Shown: positions 42,415 to 51,812 of the stretch, in pieces
Position numbering within the stretch: position 1 is the first letter of the stretch
How the letters are laid out: every line of letters begins with the position of its first letter
Origin: Variovorax sp. Root318D1
GTDB lineage: Bacteria > Pseudomonadota > Gammaproteobacteria > Burkholderiales > Burkholderiaceae_C
Assembly: GCF_001424835.1 (NCBI RefSeq)
Contig: NZ_LMCQ01000025.1
Location: forward strand, 62,001 to 126,000
Length of the DNA: 64,000 bases
Direction of reading: 5' to 3'
The notes under the pieces: generated by a model
The model's database searches: none
Told to the model about the DNA's origin: nothing
The model's input: only the letters and a program-made list of their open reading frames with translations
Program-made: the position numbers and the translations under genes

Positions 42415-43551
42415 CTAGACAATCGCAAAATGCTCGGTGCCCGCCGCCAGGTCGGTGCTGCGCGCGCGCTGGCTGTTGAGCTTGATCTGCAGGCGCAAAT
42501 CGTTGGCCGAATCGGCGTTGCGAATGGCGTCGTCGAAGGTGATCGAATGGCTTTCGAACAGGTCGAACAGCGCCTGGTCGAAGGTCTGCATGCCCAGGTT
42601 GCGGCTCTTGCGCATGATCTCCTTGATCTCGCCCACCTCGCCCTTGAAGATCAGGTCGGAAATGAGCGGCGTGTTCAGCAGCACTTCGACTGCGGCCACG
42701 CGGCCCAGGCCGTCCTCGGTGGGCACCAGGCGCTGTGAAATCAGCGAGCGCAGGTTCAGCGACAGGTCCATCAGCAGCTGTGCGCGGCGCTCTTCAGGGA
42801 AGAAGTTGATGATCCGGTCCAGCGCCTGGTTGGCGCTGTTGGCGTGCAGCGTGGCCATGCACAGGTGGCCGGTTTCGGCAAAAGCCACCGCGTGTTCCAT
42901 GGTTTCGCGGTCGCGGATTTCGCCCATCAAAATCACATCGGGCGCCTGGCGCAGCGTATTCTTGAGCGCGGCTTCCCAGCTGTCGGTGTCTATGCCCACT
43001 TCGCGCTGCGTCACCACGCAGTTCTTGTGCGGATGCACAAATTCGACCGGGTCTTCCACCGTCACGATGTGGCCGTAGGAGTTTTCGTTGCGCCAATCGA
43101 CCATTGCCGCCAGCGTGGTCGACTTGCCCGAGCCCGTGGCGCCCACCAGGATGGTGAGGCCGCGCTTGGTCATCGACACGTCCTTCAGCACCTGCGGCAT
43201 GCCCAGGCCGTCAATGGTCGGCAGCTTGGCCGGAATGGTCCGCAGCACCATGCCGACCTTGCCCTGCTGCACAAAGGCGTTCACGCGGAAGCGGCCGATG
43301 CCGGTCGGCGAGATCGCGAAGTTGCATTCCTTGGTGCGCTCGAACTCCGCCGTCTGGCGGTCGTTCATGACCGAGCGCGTGAGCGCCAGCGTGTGCTGCG
43401 CGCCCAGCGCCTGCTGCGACACCTTGGTGACTTTGCCGTCGACCTTGATCGCGGGCGGAAAGTCCGCGGTAATGAACAAGTCGCTGCCGTTGCGGCTCAC
43501 CATGAGCTTGAGCAGGTCGTTGATGAACTGGCTGGCTTGATCGCGTTCCAT
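42415..43551 (-). CDS. pilU: PilT-dependent retraction ATPase PilU
   Basis: Type IV pilus accessory retraction motor (378 aa). Secretion-ATPase motifs: Walker A GATGSGKST, Asp box VTVEDPVEFVHPHKN, Walker B ILMGEIRDRETM and His box HLCMATLHANSA. The N-terminal PAS-like half begins DLLKLMVSRNGSDLFITADFPP. The VHPHKNCVVTQREVG segment and C-terminal extension are PilU rather than PilT features. It follows pilT by 27 bases in the same direction, as in Pseudomonas and Neisseria. Confidence 0.95.
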   Translation of the reverse strand: MERDQASQFINDLLKLMVSRNGSDLFITADFPPAIKVDGKVTKVSQQALGAQHTLALTRSVMNDRQTAEFERTKECNFAISPTGIGRFRVNAFVQQGKVGMVLRTIPAKLPTIDGLGMPQVLKDVSMTKRGLTILVGATGSGKSTTLAAMVDWRNENSYGHIVTVEDPVEFVHPHKNCVVTQREVGIDTDSWEAALKNTLRQAPDVILMGEIRDRETMEHAVAFAETGHLCMATLHANSANQALDRIINFFPEERRAQLLMDLSLNLRSLISQRLVPTEDGLGRVAAVEVLLNTPLISDLIFKGEVGEIKEIMRKSRNLGMQTFDQALFDLFESHSITFDDAIRNADSANDLRLQIKLNSQRARSTDLAAGTEHFAIV

Positions 43552-43578
43552 GATGTCGGTACTCCGAAGGGCTGTGGA

Positions 43579-44622
43579 TCAGCCTGGGAAATTCTCGGGG
43601 ATCTTGGCCTTGCCGCGCGCTTCCGCCGCCGAAATGGCACTGCGCCGCACGAGCTCGGTCAAATTCTGGTCCAGCGTCTGCATGCCCGCGCCCTGTCCGG
43701 TCTGAATGGCCGAATACATCTGCGCCACCTTGGCCTCGCGGATCAGGTTGCGAATGGCCGGCGTGCCCAGCATGATCTCGTGCGCCGCCACGCGGCCCTG
43801 GCCGTCCTTGGTCTTGCACAGCGTCTGCGAGATCACGGCCTGCAGCGATTCGGACAGCATGGCGCGGATCATTTCCTTTTCCTCGCCCGGGAACACGTCG
43901 ATGATCCGGTCGATGGTCTTGGCGGCCGACGAGGTGTGCAGCGTGCCGAACACCAAGTGGCCCGTTTCAGCCGCGGTCATCGCAAGGCGAATGGTTTCCA
44001 GGTCGCGCAGCTCGCCCACCAAAATGGCGTCCGGGTCTTCGCGCAGCGCAGAGCGCAGGGCGTTGGAGAACGAGAGCGTCATCGGCCCGACCTCGCGCTG
44101 GTTGATCAGGCACTTCTTTGATTCGTGCACAAACTCGATCGGGTCTTCCACCGTGAGAATGTGGCCGTACTCGTTTTCGTTCAGGTAGTTGACCATCGCG
44201 GCCAGCGTGGTCGACTTGCCCGAGCCGGTGGGCCCGGTCACCAGCACCAGCCCGCGCGGCTTCATCGCCAGTTCCGCGAAAATCTTGGGCGCGTTCAGCT
44301 GCTCCAGCGTCAGGATCTTCGAAGGAATGGTCCGGAACACCGCAGCCGCGCCGCGCGCCTGGTTGAAGGCGTTCACGCGAAAGCGCGCCAGGCCGTCGAT
44401 CTCGAACGAGAAGTCGACCTCCAGAAACTCTTCATAGTGCTTGCGGTGCGTGTCGCTCATGATGTCGTACACCATGGCGTGCACCGCCTTGTGGTCGAGC
44501 GCATCGACGTTGATGCGCCGCACGTCGCCGTGGACGCGGATCATCGGGGGCAGCCCGGCCGACAAGTGCAGGTCGGAGGCTTTGTTCTTGACGCTGAATG
44601 CCAGCAGTTGGGTGATGTCCAC
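43579..44622 (-). CDS. pilT: Type IV pilus retraction ATPase PilT
   Basis: Hexameric ATPase (347 aa) driving pilus retraction and twitching motility. It begins (V)DITQLLAFSVKNKASDLHLSAG; Walker A GPTGSGKST, Asp box TVEDPIEFVHESK, Walker B ILVGELRDLETI, His box HLVFGTLHTSSA and the late AIRNLIREAKVAQMYS (AIRNLIRE motif) are all present. GTG at 44622 is the start, with GAGGAG four to five bases upstream. Divergent from yggS, as commonly seen. Confidence 0.96.
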   Translation of the reverse strand: MDITQLLAFSVKNKASDLHLSAGLPPMIRVHGDVRRINVDALDHKAVHAMVYDIMSDTHRKHYEEFLEVDFSFEIDGLARFRVNAFNQARGAAAVFRTIPSKILTLEQLNAPKIFAELAMKPRGLVLVTGPTGSGKSTTLAAMVNYLNENEYGHILTVEDPIEFVHESKKCLINQREVGPMTLSFSNALRSALREDPDAILVGELRDLETIRLAMTAAETGHLVFGTLHTSSAAKTIDRIIDVFPGEEKEMIRAMLSESLQAVISQTLCKTKDGQGRVAAHEIMLGTPAIRNLIREAKVAQMYSAIQTGQGAGMQTLDQNLTELVRRSAISAAEARGKAKIPENFPG

Positions 44623-44673
44623 GGGGCTCCTCGATCGAGTTCGGTGACGTTTTGATACGATTTTGGGACGATT

Positions 44674-45375
44674 ATGACGATGATTGGCGACGACCTCCAG
44701 CAAGTAAAGAGCCGGATCGCAAAGGCTTGCGCTGCCGAGGGGCGCAACCCGGCCGAAGTCCGGCTGCTGGCGGTGTCCAAGACCTTCGGTCCTGAGGCCG
44801 TTCGCGAGGCCTTCGAGGCAGGGCAGCGGGCCTTCGGCGAGAACTATGTGCAAGAGGGGCTGGACAAGATCGCCGCGCTTTCGGATCTGCGCGCGGAACT
44901 CGAATGGCACTGCATCGGCCCTCTGCAAAGCAACAAGACGCGGCCCGTGGCCGAGCATTTCGACTGGGTGCACGGGATCGACCGGATCAAGATTGCCGAG
45001 CGCCTTTCGGCGCAGCGGCCGGCGCATTTGCCGCCGCTTCAGGTGTGCCTGCAAGTGAACGTGGACGGCGGCGCGAACAAGTCCGGCGTGACTCCCGAGG
45101 AGGCGCTGCCCCTAGCGCGCGCTGTGGCGGCTTTGCCACATTTGAAGCTGCGCGGGCTCATGGCCATTCCCGAACCGGAGTCGGATTTCGCTGCGCAGCG
45201 TGAACTCTGCCTGCGTGCCCGTGCTGTTTACGACGCCATTCGCGCTGCGGGCATCGAGCTCGACACGCTTTCGCTCGGCATGAGCGCCGACCTCGAGGCG
45301 GCCGTGAGCGCAGGGAGCACGATGGTGCGCATTGGCACCGCGATCTTCGGCGGACGTGCCCGCAAGCCTGCCTGA
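44674..45375 (+). CDS. yggS: Pyridoxal-phosphate homeostasis protein YggS
   Basis: PLP-binding alanine-racemase-fold protein (233 aa) that balances free PLP and amino acid pools. PLP lysine in VRLLAVSKTFGPEAV; other markers are FGENYVQEG, WHCIGPLQSNKTR and the C-terminal LSLGMSADLEAAVSAGSTMVRIGTAIFG. Start at 44674 (an ATG two codons later is also possible). Divergent from pilT, convergent with the Lrp gene. Confidence 0.95.
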   Translation: MTMIGDDLQQVKSRIAKACAAEGRNPAEVRLLAVSKTFGPEAVREAFEAGQRAFGENYVQEGLDKIAALSDLRAELEWHCIGPLQSNKTRPVAEHFDWVHGIDRIKIAERLSAQRPAHLPPLQVCLQVNVDGGANKSGVTPEEALPLARAVAALPHLKLRGLMAIPEPESDFAAQRELCLRARAVYDAIRAAGIELDTLSLGMSADLEAAVSAGSTMVRIGTAIFGGRARKPA

Positions 45376-45387
45376 CTAGATGCCCAG

Positions 45388-45861
45388 CTAAATGCCAAGT
45401 GGAAGCCGCGCGCTGCTCTTCACTTCTTCCATGACGGCGTAGGTGCGTGTTTCGCGCACGCCGGGCAGTTGCCACAGCACCGTGCCCGCGAATTCGCGGT
45501 AGGCCGCCATGTCGGCCATGCGGGTCTTGAGCAGGTAGTCGAAACCGCCCGCGACCATGTGGCATTCCATGATCTCGTCGCGCACCTGCACGGCGGCCTT
45601 GAACTGATCGAACACATTGGCAGTGGTGCGGTCCAACAGTATTTCGACGAACACGGTGAGGCCGCGCCCGAGCTTGTGCGGGTCGAGCCGTGCCTCGTAG
45701 CCCAGGATGAAACCATCGCGCGTGAGCCGCTGCACCCGGGCCAGCACTGCGGTGGGCGAGAGCGCAACCGCCTCGGCCAACTTGAGGTTGGTGATGCGGC
45801 CATCCTGCTGAAGAATCTTCAGGAGCCGGAGATCGATACGGTCCAGGTCCAGGTCGTGCAT
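45388..45861 (-). CDS. Lrp/AsnC-family regulator, probably proline-responsive (PutR-like)
   Basis: Transcription factor (157 aa): N-terminal helix-turn-helix DRIDLRLLKILQQDGRITNLKLAEAVALSPTAVLARVQRL and C-terminal RAM ligand domain with ECHMVAGGFDYLLKTRMADMAAY. The start at 45861 is chosen over a 34-residue extension reaching into the putA promoter. It is divergent from putA with an 88-base gap, the typical place of PutR, which activates putA in response to proline. The role is inferred from position and family. Confidence 0.88.
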   Translation of the reverse strand: MHDLDLDRIDLRLLKILQQDGRITNLKLAEAVALSPTAVLARVQRLTRDGFILGYEARLDPHKLGRGLTVFVEILLDRTTANVFDQFKAAVQVRDEIMECHMVAGGFDYLLKTRMADMAAYREFAGTVLWQLPGVRETRTYAVMEEVKSSARLPLGI

Positions 45862-45949
45862 TGGTGAATTATCCGGCTGAGGCCATATTTTTTGGCAAAA
45901 GATTCGGTCTATATCCAAAGACCATAGGGGATAGAACCAAGGAACTGCC

Positions 45950-48922
45950 ATGCGCCTACCCATCCCTTACCGGCCCGAAGCCGACGTCGTCTCGCACCGC
46001 CTCGCCTCCCTCGAAGGGGCCCTCGACTGGAGCGCCGCGGCCGCCGCCGCCCGACCCTGGGTGGAGGCGGTTCGCAAGCATCCGCCCCCGTTCTGGGCCA
46101 TGGAAAGCCTGCTGCGCGAATACCCCATCTCCAGCGCCGAAGGTCTGGCATTGATGCGGCTCGCCGAAGCGCTGCTTCGCGTGCCAGACGCCGCCACGGC
46201 CATTGCCCTCACGGCCGACCAGCTGGGCCGTGCCGATTTCGACGGTGCGGCCGATTCCACGCTGTCGCGGCTTTCTTCCGCGGCCATCGCGATGTCGAAG
46301 AAGTTCCTGCCCGAGGGCGACCATCCGCCGGGCCTCATGGCCAAGCTCGGCGCGCGCACGGTGGTGGCCGCCACGCTGCGCGCGGTGCAACTGCTGGGGC
46401 GCCAGTTCGTGCTGGGCCAGACCATTGCCGAAGCCATGGACGAGGCTCGCTCGGCGCACCGCAAGCAGGGCGCCTTGCGCTTCAGCTACGACATGCTCGG
46501 CGAAGGCGCGCGCACCGACGCCGATGCGCTGCGCTATCTCGAGAGCTATACGCATGCCATCAACGCCATCGCAACCGGTGCTGATGCGGCGCGCCCGCCC
46601 GAGCACAACGACGGCATCTCCATCAAGCTCAGCGCGCTGCATCCGCGCTATGAAGACGCGCAGCGCGAACGCGTGATGCGCGAACTGGTGCCGCGCGTGT
46701 GGCAGCTGTGCGAGCTGGCGGCCGCGGCCAACCTCAACCTCACCATCGACGCCGAAGAGGTGGACAGGCTCGAACTCTCGCTCGACGTGTTCGACGCGCT
46801 GGCCGCGCGCGTGGCGGCCGAGCAGCCGCAGTGGCGCGGCTTTGGCCTCGCGCTGCAGGCCTACCAGACGCGCGCGCTCGAGCTGATCGAGCATGTCACC
46901 GCGGTGGCGCGCAAACATCGGCTGCGCCTGATGTGCCGACTAGTGAAGGGTGCTTACTGGGATGCCGAGATCAAGCGCGCGCAGGAGCTTGGGCTGCCGC
47001 ACTATCCGGTCTTCACGCATAAGCATCACAGCGACATCAGCTACCTGGCCTGCGCGCGTGCGCTGCTATCCGCGCCCGACGCGATCTATCCGCAATTTGC
47101 CACGCACAACGCGGGCACCATCGCGGCCATCCTGCAGATGGCCGAAGCGGCCCGGGCGCCGTTCGAGCTGCAGCGCCTGCATGGCATGGGCGAGGGCATC
47201 TACCGCGAAGTGATGAAGAGCACGGCCGCGCCGGTGCGCGTGTATGCGCCCGTGGGTCAGCACAAGGACCTGCTCGCCTACCTCGTGCGGCGCCTGCTGG
47301 AGAACGGCGCGAATTCGTCGTTCGTGAACCAGCTGGGAGACGAAACGGTGGACATCGACGAGCTGCTCATGTCGCCGCTCTGGCTCGAGCCCACCAACCC
47401 TGCCTTGCCGTTGCCGCCGACGCTTTACGGCCCGGTGCCGGCGCGGCGCAATAGCGAAGGCCTGGACCTTGCCGTCGAGTCGATGCGCGCGCCGCTCCTC
47501 GCGTCCCTGTCGACCACCACGGTGCCGAGGGTTGAAGAGTTCGATGCCGGCAACGCGCCACGAGCCGTCGCCGCCAGTGCCGCCAGCTTCCGCAGCTGGC
47601 GCAAGACGCCGGTTGAAAAGCGCGCCGCCATGCTGCGCCAAGCCGCCGATGCGCTCCAGCGCGAGCTGCCGCGCTTCTGTGCGTTGCTGGTGAAGGAGGC
47701 CTTCAAGACCTGGGGCGATGCGGTTGCCGAAGTGCGCGAGGCCGTCGACTTTCTGCGCTACTACGCCGACGAGGCCGAACGCATCATGCAGCCCGTGGCG
47801 CTGCCCGGCCCGACGGGTGAGAGCAATGAACTGCGGCTCACCGCGCGGGGGCCGTGGGTCTGCATCAGCCCATGGAATTTTCCGCTTGCGATCTTCATGG
47901 GCCAGGTGGCGGCCGCGCTGGCCACGGGCAACACCGTGCTGGCCAAGCCGGCCGAGCAGACGCCAGCCGTCGCACTCGAAGCCGTGAAGCTGCTGCACGC
48001 CGCTGGCGTGCCGGCCGACGCGGTGCAATTGCTGCACGGGCCAGGCGAAACAGTCGGTGCCGCGCTGGTGTCGGCGCCCGGCGTGGCGGGCGTGGTGTTC
48101 ACCGGCTCGACGCAGGTGGCGCGGATCATCCACCGCGCTCTGGCGGCCAAGGACGGCCCCATCGTGCCGCTGATCGCGGAGACCGGCGGCATCAATGCGA
48201 TGCTGGTCGATTCGAGCGCGCTGCCCGAACAGGTGGTCGATGCGGTGGTGCAAAGCGCGTTCCGCTCGGCCGGCCAGCGCTGCTCGGCGCTGCGCCTTCT
48301 GGTGCTGCACGACAGCATTGCCGATGCGGTGATCGAGATGATCCGCGGCGCGGCGGGGGAACTGGCAGCGGGTGATCCTTCGCTGCTCTCGACCGACGTA
48401 GGGCCGGTGATCGACCGCGAAGCCGCCGACAACATCCGGCGCGACCTGAAGCGGCTGGACTCGGAAGCGAAGCGCCTGCTCGCGCCCGCGCCTTCTTCGG
48501 CCGAGGGCAACCTGATTCCGCCGCAGGCCTACGAAGTGCGCTCCATCGACCGCGTGACCAGCGAGATATTCGGCCCGGTGCTGCAGATCGCGCGCTGGGG
48601 CCATGGCGAGCTGAGCGACCCCGCGGACGTGATCGAACGCATCAATGCGCTGGGCTATGGCCTCACGCTCGGCATCCAGACCCGCATCGATTCGCGCGCC
48701 CAGGCGCTCGCCACCCGCGCGCACGTGGGCAACATCTACATCAACCGCAACATCATCGGCGCAGTGGTCGGCGTGCAGCCCTTCGGCGGCGAGGGCCTGA
48801 GCGGCACCGGGCCCAAGGCCGGCGGGCCGCACTATCTGTATCGCTTCTGTGGCGAGCAGACGGTCACGGTCAACACAACGGCAGCCGGCGGCAATGCGGC
48901 GCTGCTGAGCGCGGTGGCGTAG
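45950..48922 (+). CDS. putA: Bifunctional proline dehydrogenase / P5C dehydrogenase PutA
   Basis: Two-step enzyme (990 aa) oxidising proline to glutamate. The FAD-binding proline dehydrogenase barrel spans about 60-470 (GISIKLSALHPRYE, LVKGAYWDAEIKRAQ, FATHNAGTIAAI). The aldehyde dehydrogenase covers about 530-985, with WNFPLAIFMGQVAAALATGN, AKPAEQTP, Glu in IAETGGINAMLVDSSALP and Cys in SAGQRCSALRL. There is no N-terminal ribbon-helix-helix domain, so unlike E. coli PutA it should not repress its own gene; the divergent Lrp-type gene is the likely regulator. Confidence 0.96.
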   Translation: MRLPIPYRPEADVVSHRLASLEGALDWSAAAAAARPWVEAVRKHPPPFWAMESLLREYPISSAEGLALMRLAEALLRVPDAATAIALTADQLGRADFDGAADSTLSRLSSAAIAMSKKFLPEGDHPPGLMAKLGARTVVAATLRAVQLLGRQFVLGQTIAEAMDEARSAHRKQGALRFSYDMLGEGARTDADALRYLESYTHAINAIATGADAARPPEHNDGISIKLSALHPRYEDAQRERVMRELVPRVWQLCELAAAANLNLTIDAEEVDRLELSLDVFDALAARVAAEQPQWRGFGLALQAYQTRALELIEHVTAVARKHRLRLMCRLVKGAYWDAEIKRAQELGLPHYPVFTHKHHSDISYLACARALLSAPDAIYPQFATHNAGTIAAILQMAEAARAPFELQRLHGMGEGIYREVMKSTAAPVRVYAPVGQHKDLLAYLVRRLLENGANSSFVNQLGDETVDIDELLMSPLWLEPTNPALPLPPTLYGPVPARRNSEGLDLAVESMRAPLLASLSTTTVPRVEEFDAGNAPRAVAASAASFRSWRKTPVEKRAAMLRQAADALQRELPRFCALLVKEAFKTWGDAVAEVREAVDFLRYYADEAERIMQPVALPGPTGESNELRLTARGPWVCISPWNFPLAIFMGQVAAALATGNTVLAKPAEQTPAVALEAVKLLHAAGVPADAVQLLHGPGETVGAALVSAPGVAGVVFTGSTQVARIIHRALAAKDGPIVPLIAETGGINAMLVDSSALPEQVVDAVVQSAFRSAGQRCSALRLLVLHDSIADAVIEMIRGAAGELAAGDPSLLSTDVGPVIDREAADNIRRDLKRLDSEAKRLLAPAPSSAEGNLIPPQAYEVRSIDRVTSEIFGPVLQIARWGHGELSDPADVIERINALGYGLTLGIQTRIDSRAQALATRAHVGNIYINRNIIGAVVGVQPFGGEGLSGTGPKAGGPHYLYRFCGEQTVTVNTTAAGGNAALLSAVA

Positions 48923-49059
48923 GCCTCTTCGTCGGATTGGGCGGGCTGGCCGGCCAAGCCTCTCTTGCATAACCCGCCAGCGCGGCGCGCATAAGCCATG
49001 GCGCTACGGGCGGGAGAGGTCTATCGTTGCGGCCATCCATTCAAACCAAGGGACCTCCC

Positions 49060-50334
49060 ATGAGTGAAAAGCTCTCCTTCGTCAATCCGACCGCCAACAG
49101 CCCCTGGGGCACGTACCTCTCGCAGGTCGACCGCGTGGTGCCCTACCTCGGCCCGCTGGCCCGCTGGGTCGAAACGCTCAAGCGCCCCAAGCGCGCGCTG
49201 ATCGTCGACGTGCCGATTGAGATGGACGACGGAACCATCGCCCACTTCGAGGGCTACCGCGTGCAGCACAACATGAGCCGCGGCCCGGGCAAGGGTGGCG
49301 TGCGCTTCCACCCCGACGTCACGCTCGAAGAAGTGATGGCGCTGTCGGCTTGGATGACCATCAAGACCGCCGCGGTCAACCTGCCCTACGGCGGTGCCAA
49401 GGGCGGCATCCGCGTCGATCCCAAGAAGCTGTCGCTGCAAGAGCTGGAAAAGGTCACGCGCCGCTACACCAGCGAGATCGGCATCATCATCGGCCCGCAC
49501 ACCGACATTCCCGCACCCGACGTGAACACCAACGCGCAGATCATGGCGTGGATGATGGACACCTACTCGATGAACGTCGGCGGCACCGCCACCGGCGTGG
49601 TCACCGGCAAGCCGCTGCACCTGGGCGGCTCGCTCGGCCGCGTAAAGGCCACCGGCCGCGGCGTGTTCGTCACGGGCCGCGAAGCAGCGCGACGCCTGGG
49701 CATGGATCTGCGCGGCGCGCGCATCGCGGTGCAGGGCTTCGGCAACGTGGGCTCGGTTGCGGCCGAACTCTTTGCCGAGGCGGGCGCCAAGATCGTCGCG
49801 GTGCAGGACCACACCGGCACCATCGTCAACGCGAACGGCCTCGACCTGACGAAGCTGGTGCCCATCTCGCGCACCGAAGGCGTGGTCGGCTTCAAGGCCG
49901 GCGGCGACGTCGTGCCGAACGAAGACTTCTGGGAAGTGGCTTGCGACATCCTGATTCCGGCCGCGCTCGAAGGCCAGATCACGGCCGAGCGCGCGCAGAA
50001 AACGACCGCCAAGCTGGTGCTCGAAGGCGCCAACGGCCCCACGGTGCCGGTGGCCGACGACATCCTGGCCGAGCGCGGCGTGCTGGTGGTGCCCGACGTG
50101 ATCTGCAACGCCGGCGGCGTGACGGTGAGCTACTTCGAATGGGTGCAGGACTTCTCGTCCTTCTTCTGGGACGAGGACGAGATCAACGTGCGCCTGGACC
50201 GCATCATGATGAATGCGCTCAACCAGATCTGGGACACGGCCGACAAGCACAAGATTTCGCTGCGCACCGCCACCTACGCGGTGGCTTGCGAGCGCATTCT
50301 CATGGCTCGCCAGGAACGCGGCTTGTATCCCTGA
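49060..50334 (+). CDS. gdhA: Glutamate dehydrogenase (Glu/Leu/Phe/Val dehydrogenase family)
   Basis: Catabolic-type glutamate dehydrogenase (424 aa): converts glutamate to 2-oxoglutarate and ammonia. Motifs: RGPGKGGVRFHPDV, catalytic Lys in YGGAKGGIRVDP, GPHTDIPAPDVNTN, and the Rossmann GARIAVQGFGNVGSVAAE. The start MSEKLSF follows AAGGGA; an 11-residue extension is unlikely. Placed after putA, it would complete proline-to-2-oxoglutarate catabolism. Confidence 0.94.
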   Translation: MSEKLSFVNPTANSPWGTYLSQVDRVVPYLGPLARWVETLKRPKRALIVDVPIEMDDGTIAHFEGYRVQHNMSRGPGKGGVRFHPDVTLEEVMALSAWMTIKTAAVNLPYGGAKGGIRVDPKKLSLQELEKVTRRYTSEIGIIIGPHTDIPAPDVNTNAQIMAWMMDTYSMNVGGTATGVVTGKPLHLGGSLGRVKATGRGVFVTGREAARRLGMDLRGARIAVQGFGNVGSVAAELFAEAGAKIVAVQDHTGTIVNANGLDLTKLVPISRTEGVVGFKAGGDVVPNEDFWEVACDILIPAALEGQITAERAQKTTAKLVLEGANGPTVPVADDILAERGVLVVPDVICNAGGVTVSYFEWVQDFSSFFWDEDEINVRLDRIMMNALNQIWDTADKHKISLRTATYAVACERILMARQERGLYP

Positions 50335-50368
50335 TTCTCGAAGCGAAGGAGGGTTGTACGCTCGGGGG

Positions 50369-51022
50369 ATGAGCACCATCCCCGCGCAAGAACTTCCCTC
50401 CATTCCCGCCGACAGCCTGTCCCGCCTGCAGGCCCTGATGGCCGGCGGGCAGCGCAAGCTGCTGGGGCTGGTCGGAGCGCCGGGCGCGGGCAAGTCCACG
50501 CTCGCTCAGGCGCTGCTCCAGGCGGTGGGCGCGGGCCGCGCGCAGGTCGTGCCCATGGATGGTTTTCACCTGGCCAATGTCGAGCTGCAACGGCTCGGCC
50601 GCGCCGGCCGCAAAGGCGCCCCTGACACCTTCGACAGCGCCGGCTACGTGGCGCTGCTGCAGCGGCTGCGCGAGCAGCGGACGGACGACCCGATCGTCTA
50701 CGCCCCCGAGTTCCGCCGCGAGATCGAGGAGCCGATCGCTGGCGCCATCGCGGTGCTGCCAGAGACGCAGCTGGTGATCACCGAGGGCAACTATCTCCTG
50801 CATGACGACGGCCCCTGGGCCGGCGCGGCGGCCATGCTCGACGAAGTCTGGTACGTCGACATCGACGACGCGGTGCGCGAGGAGCGTTTGCAAAAGCGCC
50901 ACCAGCAGTTCGGCCGCAGCGCCGAGGCCGCGCGTGACTGGGTGGCCCGCACCGATGCGCCCAATGCGCGGTTGATTGCCGCGACGCGCGTGCGTGCGCA
51001 CCACGTGCTGCACTGGTCCTGA
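50369..51022 (+). CDS. P-loop kinase of the phosphoribulokinase/uridine kinase-like group
   Basis: Small kinase (217 aa) related to YggC/FrcK and panthothenate/uridine kinases. Walker A GAPGAGKST, a substrate loop PMDGFHLANVELQRLGR, FDSAGYVALLQRLRE, YAPEFRREIEEPIAGAI and Walker B-like LVITEGNYLL; the late RHQQFGRSAEAARDWV forms a lid. These features fit nucleoside- or sugar-kinase activity; the substrate is not known. It lies 35 bases after gdhA and may be co-transcribed. Confidence 0.83.
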   Translation: MSTIPAQELPSIPADSLSRLQALMAGGQRKLLGLVGAPGAGKSTLAQALLQAVGAGRAQVVPMDGFHLANVELQRLGRAGRKGAPDTFDSAGYVALLQRLREQRTDDPIVYAPEFRREIEEPIAGAIAVLPETQLVITEGNYLLHDDGPWAGAAAMLDEVWYVDIDDAVREERLQKRHQQFGRSAEAARDWVARTDAPNARLIAATRVRAHHVLHWS

Positions 51023-51109
51023 AAAATTCTTGCGCCGCGTTGGGAACGCCGGCGCCCGGCGATGCTCGAAACCTCGCCGGCGGAGACGCCGGTTAGGATT
51101 CGCCGCGCC

Positions 51110-51796
51110 ATGATCATGCCCCTTCGCTTCTCTTCTGCCTTTTCCGTCGTTCGCGCTCCGGTTCTGGTCCTCGGCCTTTTATCGGCCCTCCTGCTCGCCG
51201 CCTGCGGCAGCAGCCCGCGCCGCGTGTCGTACGAGACCGAGGAGTTCGACTCCACCACCACGCACACGCGCACCTACGCCGCCACCGAGGCTCAGACCTG
51301 CGAGGCCGCGCGCCGCGCCCTGCTGAGCCAGGGCTACATGATCAGCGCGGCCAATCCCGATCTGGTGACGGGGCGCAAGAGCTTCCAGCCGGCCTTCGAG
51401 GTGCACGTGGAGGTCGAGTTTCGCGTGGTGTGCGCGCGCGAAGGCGGCAAGGGCGGCAAACGCAGCACCGTGGCCTTTGCGACCGCGCTGCAAGATCGCT
51501 ACGGCATCAAGAAGGTCAACAGCTCGGCCAGCGTCGGCGTCGGCGCCTTCGGCTCGCTTTCTCTGCCCTTTGCCGGCAGCGACGACGCGATGGTCAAGGT
51601 GGCCAGCGAAACGCTCACCGACGAACTGTTTTACGACCGCTTCTATGCGCTGCTCGACCGCTTTCTCGAAGGCCAGGGCGGCGAAGAGCCCGATGTGCCC
51701 AGCATCGCGCCCGAAGCCCCGCGGCCATCGGCGCCGCTGGCACCCCCGGCGCCGGCCACGCCTTTTCCGGTGAAGCCGGTTCCGATCCCGGGTTGA
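51110..51796 (+). CDS. DUF2242-family lipoprotein
   Basis: Envelope lipoprotein (228 aa) with signal peptide and lipobox LLAAC. The mature domain, residues about 40-190 (TRTYAATEAQTCEAARRALLSQGYMIS, LVTGRKSFQP, ETLTDELFYDRFYALLDRFL), matches the uncharacterised DUF2242 family as I recall it. The C-terminus is Pro/Ala-rich. The start MIMPLRF was chosen because it gives a normal signal peptide; upstream codons are unlikely. Convergent with the arginase gene. Confidence 0.75.
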   Translation: MIMPLRFSSAFSVVRAPVLVLGLLSALLLAACGSSPRRVSYETEEFDSTTTHTRTYAATEAQTCEAARRALLSQGYMISAANPDLVTGRKSFQPAFEVHVEVEFRVVCAREGGKGGKRSTVAFATALQDRYGIKKVNSSASVGVGAFGSLSLPFAGSDDAMVKVASETLTDELFYDRFYALLDRFLEGQGGEEPDVPSIAPEAPRPSAPLAPPAPATPFPVKPVPIPG

Positions 51797-51812
51797 GACC
51801 GGCCTGACGCGC